From: Trypanosoma brucei gambiense DAL972
Taxonomy: Eukaryota > Euglenozoa > Kinetoplastea > Trypanosomatida > Trypanosomatidae
Length of the DNA stretch: 64,000 nucleotides
NCBI RefSeq assembly: GCF_000210295.1
Contig: NC_026737.1
Span: 248,001 to 312,000, forward strand
Reading direction: 5' to 3'
The notes beneath the pieces are model-generated. The model was given only the letters and a program-made list of their open reading frames with translations. It searched no databases and was not told where the DNA came from. Below are positions 57,985 through 64,000 of the stretch, piece after piece. The position numbers and the translations under genes were made by a program. The stretch's first letter is position 1. Each line of letters starts with the position of its first letter.

Positions 57985-60900
57985 TCACTTCATCCGCGCG
58001 TTGGACAAAATGTAAGTGTCCAATAGGCGTATAAGGTAGATTGGAATCACAATCGCAAGAGAAATCACAAACACTTGCCACGCACAGCTCCACGAAAATA
58101 AATAATCTTGATCAATCATATCTGGAAGAAGCAAAACTGCCAATAGAAAAGTGACAATCGAGAAGCATTCGGCTGCCACAAAGTAGTAAAGGTGCTTTCG
58201 GCGCTGTGTCCACAGGATTCTGAGATGCAGAGTGCCCGCTACAATGACGAGTTCGGTCAGAAGCAGTGTTGTGTACGCCACAGTTGTGATCTGAAACATT
58301 TCCTTACCAAATAGAGCGAGAGCAAGATATATCATCGTGCCGCCCTGGAACACAGAGATCCACAACCACTGCAGGTACGAGCGCGTATTCATTGACCGGG
58401 ACTTCAATAGTTCTTTGTACAATTGTGGAAATTCACGAACATCACCTTCCTTCACATCCTCATCGAGGACCAAGGCAAACACAGGAGCCATCGTAAAAAT
58501 GGTGGAATATCCCATAAGAAGATACCCATTGAAGACGGACATGGAGGTGCCAGCGAAAAGTAGCGAATAAAAGGCCTGCACAACTGAATAGGCCATACCT
58601 CTGTGTATCACGAACTGGCTCATATTGCACGTGCGTCGGTAAGAGCTTCGACCATGCCACATAATGAGTCGCACGCAGTGTGAAAACTTTGCAATGGAGA
58701 AGTCCGCCGCCATACTGGCCTGCTTTCCTTCAACGCCTTCAACACCAATGCCCACATCCGCAGCAAGTATCATCCCTACGTCGTTTCCACCATCACCAAT
58801 GGCCGCTGTGCGTATGTTCCTCGATGTAAACTTTTTCATAGTCCGTACAACCTCTGCTTTTTGCGTAGGAGAGCAGCGGGATACGATGACAGAGTAGGCT
58901 AATCGTGCCACCCGCACAAAGGTTTTTGATGTGGCTTTGGTGAGACACATGGAGAGGCGACCGCCATCCAACACAAGCGTCCAAGGTACGTCGAGAGGTG
59001 CATCGTTCATCGAATTATAGTATTGAAGATAGAGGGAATCCAAATATCTCTGAGTTTCCTCCTCAGTGCGGCATGACATCACCTCGATCTTGCCGTGCCG
59101 TGGAATCAGACGAGTGGCTCGGCCAATTGTAATCGCCGTTTCCACCTTGTCTCCCGTCAGAACCCACACTTTGATGCCACCCATTCCCAGTGTCTCGAGC
59201 GATGTAGTAACATCGTCCTGTAGTTCATCTTCCACGCCTGTCACACCAATCAGTTTCATATCGCGTTCAATAAGAGCCATGGCCGCGTCCAGTAAACTGT
59301 CCCGTGCCTCGCTCAAGTCCGCATTTGCCTCATCGTACCGCGCGAGGAAAGTGTCCACTTGTTCCTTTGTCAGCTGCCGTTGGGCAAAGACGAGCGTTCG
59401 AAGGCCAACCTGTGCAAACTCTTGGCAACTCTCCTCTAGCCAACTGGAAGATCTAACCACAGAGGTCATCTTAAAGTCCGCGCCCTTCATGAAATATTTG
59501 TACACACCGTCAGAATTTGCTCCGCATGAAACGCTCTCGCTGTCAACCTTTTCACGCAGAATGATTCCCATGCACTTGCGCTCAGAGGTAAATGGGAACG
59601 TTTTGATTATGTCATAATGTACCAACCTCCCACCCGGTGTGGTAAACTGCATGCAGGTGACGTCCCGGTGGGTGAGGGTGACGCCCAGCGACCTGCAGAA
59701 GTTGACAAAGGCGACTTCATCCGGCGAAGATGCCTGATACTGAAGGCAACCATCTTCCACCACCGGCGTTACGTTGTGGCACAGGACAAGAGAGACAATG
59801 GCCTCACCAACCGAGGTCACGTCCCGTGTGAAGTTTCGCTGCGTCGAGTGACTGTTTATTTTACCGCTGTCCACTGTATTGGTCCCTCTGGGAACATAAT
59901 TCTCCCCAAAGTACGCGGCTATGCTGCTCTGGAAGCGATCTACTTCGTGGTAATTCAGCACCGTATCACTGCCCACCTGGATAAAGCGAAAGTTCATGAT
60001 GTTCTTCGTCAGTGTCCCAGTCTTATCAGCGAAAAGATACTGCAGCCTCCCAAGTTCCTCCGGTATGTTTGTGTTACGCGCAACTGTGCCGGGTATTTTG
60101 TCATCTTTCCCAATAACATACGCATACCAAATACGTCCCACATCCACGTTCACCCGCATAGAAATGGGTATTATGCTCGACAGAAGAATGAGGAACCGGA
60201 AGAACATAGTCAGCCAACTTCCCTCGAAGTGCTGTTGCACCACAAGCAGAAACGATATCAGTACCAACACAGAAAGACACAACACACCGAGGTAATTTAG
60301 TTCATGCTCAATGAGTCCAACCTTTGTGGAGTGCTTGGAACGGTTCATTGCGCTGCGTGTATCGACCCCTGTATGCAGCACAGCGACGGCAAGTGTGCCT
60401 GAGGCCACCACGCAGTGGGCCCAAAGTGTATTTTGCAATGAGATAGCCTCTGACTCTTTCCCGGGGATGTCAAACGCGCCAACAAACTTGTAGATATCCT
60501 TGTGCAGGGGTTCGCATCGTATGTTCGCCCGCAACTGGCTGAGAGAAACATTATTGAGTGTCTGAGTCCCCTTCAGCGCGTAACGTAACTTCCAGTCGGT
60601 CTCACCATCCATCTGGTCGGTTCGAATGAAACACGTCCCGCATGCCTCGGATGTTCGAAGCAACACACAATCAGCGGGGATGCGCTGTCCATGGTGCAGA
60701 ATAAGTATATCTCCCACCTGGACCTCGGCCGCAGTTATGACGCTAACTTCACCATTGAGCAGCAGCTTTTCCACTTTCTCCTCGTTGATTGTTTTGTCTC
60801 TTTGATAACGCTGGATGTCGTCCACTGCATCCTTAATGAGCGAGAGAATCACCACCAATGCGAGTGGAGAGATGTACGTGAAAAGGAAACCAACCTTCAA

Positions 60901-61227
60901 CGCATCCACAAACTGTGTAAGGGTTAGGAACAAATAGAAGCTGTTGAAGAACGGCCTAAACTGGTGGAACAGAGAGAGTGGCAAGAAGGTGATAATGGAG
61001 TACCGGCGGTTATTGACCGCATTCCGAGGATAGCCTGCCGCAGTCCAAACATGCGGCGCACACCCCAGGGGAATTGTTCGTGGTTCGCCCTCGCATGCTG
61101 TCTCCATGTTGAGCCATCGCTTGATGACCATCCGCTGGCTGCGCTTTTTGATTGGTGGAACCGGGCATGGTGTTACCTCTTCCATTGTACTCATGGAACA
61201 ACAGCTATCGTTCTCTACTTCTGGCAT
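57985..61227 (-). CDS. P4-type ATPase, phospholipid flippase
   Basis: The product has 1080 residues from the first ATG (MPEVENDSCCSMSTM); the frame extends 28 codons further only to a TTG. The N-terminal NRRYSIITFLPLSLFHQF segment is typical of P4-ATPases. Other landmarks are DGET (about 207), the PISM form of the P4 PISL motif in the fourth helix, the phosphorylation site DKTGTLTKN (401), and GDGGNDVGMI (about 812), followed by the characteristic QASMAADFSIAKF. About ten membrane helices are present. P4 enzymes move aminophospholipids or phosphatidylcholine to the cytosolic leaflet, usually with a CDC50 subunit, which is not encoded here. The exact lipid and organelle cannot be told. Confidence 0.93.
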   Translation of the reverse strand: MPEVENDSCCSMSTMEEVTPCPVPPIKKRSQRMVIKRWLNMETACEGEPRTIPLGCAPHVWTAAGYPRNAVNNRRYSIITFLPLSLFHQFRPFFNSFYLFLTLTQFVDALKVGFLFTYISPLALVVILSLIKDAVDDIQRYQRDKTINEEKVEKLLLNGEVSVITAAEVQVGDILILHHGQRIPADCVLLRTSEACGTCFIRTDQMDGETDWKLRYALKGTQTLNNVSLSQLRANIRCEPLHKDIYKFVGAFDIPGKESEAISLQNTLWAHCVVASGTLAVAVLHTGVDTRSAMNRSKHSTKVGLIEHELNYLGVLCLSVLVLISFLLVVQQHFEGSWLTMFFRFLILLSSIIPISMRVNVDVGRIWYAYVIGKDDKIPGTVARNTNIPEELGRLQYLFADKTGTLTKNIMNFRFIQVGSDTVLNYHEVDRFQSSIAAYFGENYVPRGTNTVDSGKINSHSTQRNFTRDVTSVGEAIVSLVLCHNVTPVVEDGCLQYQASSPDEVAFVNFCRSLGVTLTHRDVTCMQFTTPGGRLVHYDIIKTFPFTSERKCMGIILREKVDSESVSCGANSDGVYKYFMKGADFKMTSVVRSSSWLEESCQEFAQVGLRTLVFAQRQLTKEQVDTFLARYDEANADLSEARDSLLDAAMALIERDMKLIGVTGVEDELQDDVTTSLETLGMGGIKVWVLTGDKVETAITIGRATRLIPRHGKIEVMSCRTEEETQRYLDSLYLQYYNSMNDAPLDVPWTLVLDGGRLSMCLTKATSKTFVRVARLAYSVIVSRCSPTQKAEVVRTMKKFTSRNIRTAAIGDGGNDVGMILAADVGIGVEGVEGKQASMAADFSIAKFSHCVRLIMWHGRSSYRRTCNMSQFVIHRGMAYSVVQAFYSLLFAGTSMSVFNGYLLMGYSTIFTMAPVFALVLDEDVKEGDVREFPQLYKELLKSRSMNTRSYLQWLWISVFQGGTMIYLALALFGKEMFQITTVAYTTLLLTELVIVAGTLHLRILWTQRRKHLYYFVAAECFSIVTFLLAVLLLPDMIDQDYLFSWSCAWQVFVISLAIVIPIYLIRLLDTYILSNARMK

Positions 61228-61235
61228 TGGTATGT

Positions 61236-61325
61236 CTTCACCATTGTATTTAGGAAGATGCGCACCAACAGGGTATGATACCCGACCATATTGTGAAAGA
61301 AAAACAAACAAAGTGTGTGGGAAAA
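61236..61325 (-). promoter_or_regulatory. Candidate trans-splice signal for the P4-ATPase gene
   Basis: An A/G-rich plus-strand stretch at 61291-61325 gives a transcript pyrimidine tract, and the next AG maps to 61236-61237, eight bases before the ATG at 61227. A second, upstream option is the 12-G run at 61441-61452 (C run in the transcript) with AG at 61431-61432. Confidence 0.4.
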
Positions 61326-61523
61326 GTGCCGAGTAGTAGAGATATCAAAGCTTTCGGTATGCACCCACAAAAGAAAGTACGCATACGTAAGTGACGGTGA
61401 GAATTTTTCAAGGTCAAAAACGATCCAATTCTCCAACGACGGGGGGGGGGGGAAATGACAAAAGCACGAAAGACGTCAGCTGCTTCAGGAGTGCGTGAAA
61501 AGCGATCCATATCAACTCCTCAA

Positions 61524-62117
61524 TTACTTGTGAAGTCCTTCGGGTTCCTCTTCCTCCTCAACCACATCACCTCCCGTTGGGGCGGAGAGCTTAGTGAACT
61601 CGCTAAACTTCACCTTACTATAGTTTGGTGAGATAAGCGCTATGTATCCCTCAGCTGTGGGCGCATCCAGGAGCAAGTTGGGGTGCTGTTGAAGTACCGA
61701 ATTCAACTCCAGGACAAAACCATCAACACATGCAGGGATGTGGTAGACGGTGCCGTCCGACATCGTGATGATGCATATTTTCGTGTCGACTTGACACACC
61801 GCAGCTTGTTTTTTCCGCTTACCGACAACATGAATGCTTCCTGACGACAGTTGTGAGTTTCCCCGACCCGAGCCAAACACAACGGAGGCTACATTCGTTT
61901 CCACAGCCCCGGCGCTACTCTTGGCAGCCCTAACCACTCTATGGGTTTCATCAAGGCACAATACGCATATGCCGTTGCTGTGAACCAACAGCCGGCAGTT
62001 GTTGCCCTCAACGCCTTTGCAGTTCTTCACAACGTACTGATGGTAGTATCGCTCGGTGAAGTAATCAAAGGTCGACGGCTTGGGGGCTGCTGCACAAGCC
62101 ACTCCGACGGGGTTCAT
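61524..62117 (-). CDS. ABITRAM/FAM206 (Simiate) homologue
   Basis: The product has 197 residues from the first ATG (MNPVGVACAAAPKPS); nine codons further lies only a TTG. It follows the FAM206 family along its length: FTERYYHQYV, RLLVHSNGICVLCLDETH, then CQVDTKICIITMSDGTVY, ACVDGFVLELN and PTAEGYIALISPNYSKV. The fold is a small beta-barrel related to the lipoyl/H-protein group. In vertebrates the protein binds actin and regulates transcription in neurons; its basic eukaryotic role is unknown. The tail is acidic (EEEEEPEG). A Gly/Ser-rich loop (FGSGRGNSQLSSGS) lies near 88-102. No targeting sequence is clear. Confidence 0.82.
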   Translation of the reverse strand: MNPVGVACAAAPKPSTFDYFTERYYHQYVVKNCKGVEGNNCRLLVHSNGICVLCLDETHRVVRAAKSSAGAVETNVASVVFGSGRGNSQLSSGSIHVVGKRKKQAAVCQVDTKICIITMSDGTVYHIPACVDGFVLELNSVLQQHPNLLLDAPTAEGYIALISPNYSKVKFSEFTKLSAPTGGDVVEEEEEPEGLHK

Positions 62118-62422
62118 CAACTTGATCCAAGCAACAAACGCCAAACGAACAACATAAAATGAGAAAAACGTGGGAAAGAAGGATGGAAGAACAAAACGGG
62201 TGATGCCGTGGTAAAAACCAACGGCTTCTACAAACTACGGGCTATGTATATGCAAACATGCGGCGCAAAAAAAAAAAAAATTGTTCCGTCGTGTGGAGAA
62301 GGGAGCCCCGTATTGATGAACTGTGACCTTAACCCCAGTAGACGTAAAAGGGGTTGAATCGATATCAAACTGAAGGTGACCGGTGAGTTGCTGAGCCTAG
62401 AAACTAACTCCACTGAAGCTCA
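62118..62422. other. Spacer between FAM206-like and PIN-like genes
   Basis: No gene seen. An A run lies at about 62267-62280 on the plus strand, a transcript T tract. Confidence 0.5.
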
Positions 62423-64000
62423 TCACCTCTGTAAGTGTCTCTTGAACGCCTCTCGCTTCTTCGCCACCGCGTTGCTGTAGGCATCCCGGTACGTTTTGTT
62501 CCGCTCATCCGTTATGTCCACCTCCACTACCTTGTAGCGGAAATTGAAGGGCACTCGACCTCCCGCCAAATTACTTAGTCGCCTTGCAAGACGATAGCGT
62601 TGTTTGTTAGACGCTCCGCGGTTCCTCAGTTGCTCCAACTCAAGTGGTGCCAGTCTGCGGTGCTTTTTGTGTGTTTCTCCAGGCTCTTTTCTTGATGCGG
62701 CGTCAGGGTTTACGGCATCAAATTGCTCAAACAGGGATCCAAGCGTAGACGCTTCAGCCATGCGAACACCAATGGGAACAACGGAGTGCTCCGACTCGTA
62801 CATGTCCATTAGTTTCATTTGATCTTGTGCTGATTTCTCCTCATTTTCTGTGAGGTTAACTGGTAGTAGAGCACTGACTGAACCCTCTGAATTCTTCCCA
62901 CTATCCTCGTCATCACCAAGCATATCAAGCCATGAAACACCACCTTCCCGTACCTCCTCTCCACACAGTGTATGTAGATAAGCAGAATCAGCCGCTTTTA
63001 CAGATCCCTCTCCCGCACCTGTCACCCGCCGAGGCGCGGCAGGGAAGTTCAACTTGGGCTCAAAGTCCAAACCTACGCATAAATTCGGATTGTCATCGAC
63101 AAGTCCCCCCTCTCCGATCACAGCGCCCTCCGGTGGTTCCGATGACAAGACGTTTACTTGACCTGCGAACAAAGAAGCAACTTCGTCGTGACGCAAACGT
63201 TGTACGAGATGCGCATCGTCCGTGCACAGCACAACGTTGGTTTCTTTTGGGGCAATCGCGCGTACCATTGCCAATACCAGGAGCAGGTGATCATTATCAG
63301 ATCCTGCGCTATCAACTGCACCTGTGACAATTTGGGACAGCAGACATTCACTGAAGTGCAGTACTCTCCGCTTCACATTTCCCTTGTCATTAAGTAGAAG
63401 GGCGTAGAGGCTGCGCAGTCGCTGTGATGCAATAAACTGATCTTCTTTTCCTACCTCCTGCAGCGCCTCATCGTATGACACTACCTCTCCGTCTGGCGCA
63501 TCGAGCACCGAGGATATTTGGCGGAGACAGCAGTAAGGTACTAATACAAGCGAATGTCTTCCATTTTCCTCTTCATTCAACGAGCCTAAGCCAAGAAAAG
63601 CTTCACTGGACTCCACAAAAGAGGAATCCAGCAGATAAATTGTGTGGTATCCGAGCAACTTACGTGCCAGCGAGGTGATATCCGTTGCGACCGCGTCACT
63701 GGGCGGTAACGCATAGCCATCGAAGTGCTGACAGGAACCCACTAAGCTAATGTCAAGCTTCGGCATATGTTGCGTGATCTCATCCAGTGCTCTCTCAACC
63801 TCCGCCTCACCGGTGCAATTGCGGTAATGCCTCGCAACAGCAATACGGAAGACTTCATCGAAAACCACCACATCTTCAGAGGGATAACTAACGGCACCCT
63901 TCGCCCCAACCAGCAACTCTTGTACCCTCACAGGCCCCAAACCCTCCATGAGAATCCGGTAGAGCTCTACCCCGTTCAGTGCGTTGCGGTAGTGAAAAAA
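62423..64000 (-). CDS. PIN-like domain protein, 5' end cut by the window
   Basis: The first in-frame ATG is at 63949 (508 residues), but the frame stays open to the window edge with protein-like residues (YRNALNGVELYRIL), so the true start probably lies beyond 64000. Residues 105-270 (counted from that ATG) resemble a PIN nuclease fold: IYLLDSSFVESSE with a first acidic residue, LVPYCCLRQISSVLDAP, and TNVVLCTDDAHLVQRLRH with paired acidic residues, as in SWT1/SMG6-type domains. The C-terminal 100 residues are strongly basic (KKHRRLAP, KQRYRLARRLSNLAGG), which suggests RNA or ribosome binding. Acidic, low-complexity sequence joins the two. Catalysis is not assured. Confidence 0.6.
   Translation of the reverse strand, partial: FFHYRNALNGVELYRILMEGLGPVRVQELLVGAKGAVSYPSEDVVVFDEVFRIAVARHYRNCTGEAEVERALDEITQHMPKLDISLVGSCQHFDGYALPPSDAVATDITSLARKLLGYHTIYLLDSSFVESSEAFLGLGSLNEEENGRHSLVLVPYCCLRQISSVLDAPDGEVVSYDEALQEVGKEDQFIASQRLRSLYALLLNDKGNVKRRVLHFSECLLSQIVTGAVDSAGSDNDHLLLVLAMVRAIAPKETNVVLCTDDAHLVQRLRHDEVASLFAGQVNVLSSEPPEGAVIGEGGLVDDNPNLCVGLDFEPKLNFPAAPRRVTGAGEGSVKAADSAYLHTLCGEEVREGGVSWLDMLGDDEDSGKNSEGSVSALLPVNLTENEEKSAQDQMKLMDMYESEHSVVPIGVRMAEASTLGSLFEQFDAVNPDAASRKEPGETHKKHRRLAPLELEQLRNRGASNKQRYRLARRLSNLAGGRVPFNFRYKVVEVDITDERNKTYRDAYSNAVAKKREAFKRHLQR

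Noticed and set aside
59617..60300. Plus-strand 227-codon reading frame
   Set aside because: Antisense shadow of the P4-ATPase gene, which has all its signature motifs on the minus strand.

Overview
The window looks like nuclear DNA of an African trypanosome, most likely Trypanosoma brucei or a close relative. The reasons are: about 29 intronless genes all read from the minus strand, as in a trypanosomatid polycistronic unit; pyrimidine tracts followed by AG just upstream of start codons, as expected for spliced-leader trans-splicing; and lineage-specific proteins. The last include a DNA topoisomerase IB large subunit without its catalytic tyrosine domain, and the giant RNA-editing helicase KREH2 (REH2). 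From memory, the order RUVBL1 - TOP1L - CPSF73 - SNM1 - REH2 - P4-ATPase fits chromosome 4 of T. brucei. That placement is recall and was not searched. Transcription runs from high to low coordinates, with no strand switch, tRNA, rRNA, CRISPR array or recognisable transposon.

Layout in transcription order (right to left). 64.0-57.9 kb: a PIN-like protein cut by the window edge, an ABITRAM/FAM206 homologue and a P4-type flippase. 57.0-50.5 kb: KREH2. 49.9-44.1 kb: a polytopic membrane protein, the SNM1/PSO2 interstrand-crosslink nuclease and a small treble-clef zinc protein. 43.7-36.9 kb: a BRAP2-like RING/ZnF-UBP protein, a helical orphan, YbeY, an LRR protein and a small LYR-like protein. 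36.4-32.8 kb: a propeller-like orphan and a VPS4/katanin-type AAA ATPase. 32.8-28.2 kb: a block holding one large orphan surface glycoprotein with wide spacers, with interstitial telomere repeats on its upstream side. 28.2-23.5 kb: an ATD/DTD-type aminoacyl-tRNA deacylase, an LYRM7/MZM1-like protein, a glycosomal glucose-6-phosphate 1-epimerase and a membrane-anchored glyoxalase-II-like hydrolase. 23.3-18.2 kb: CPSF73 and TOP1L. 17-0.8 kb: an LRR/Sfi1-like protein, a CID-CCCH-RanBP2 RNA-processing protein, a probable pseudo-amidinotransferase, a small LRR protein, a TPR protein, RUVBL1, a SET-domain methyltransferase and PEX1.

Genes in such a unit are not a functional operon, but themes recur. 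RNA processing: CPSF73, the CID protein and KREH2. Mitochondrial assembly and translation: YbeY, the LYR proteins, the treble-clef protein and KREH2. Glycosomes: PEX1 and an epimerase ending in a PTS1-like SKM. Genome maintenance: TOP1L, RUVBL1 and SNM1. Most starts given here are the first in-frame ATG; several longer reading frames begin only at GTG or TTG and were trimmed.

The best leads for a second look are the ATD-like deacylase, the telomere-repeat-marked surface-gene block, the degenerate amidinotransferase, the CID protein in a lineage whose Pol II CTD lacks heptads, and the six-fold dsRBD-like array of KREH2.
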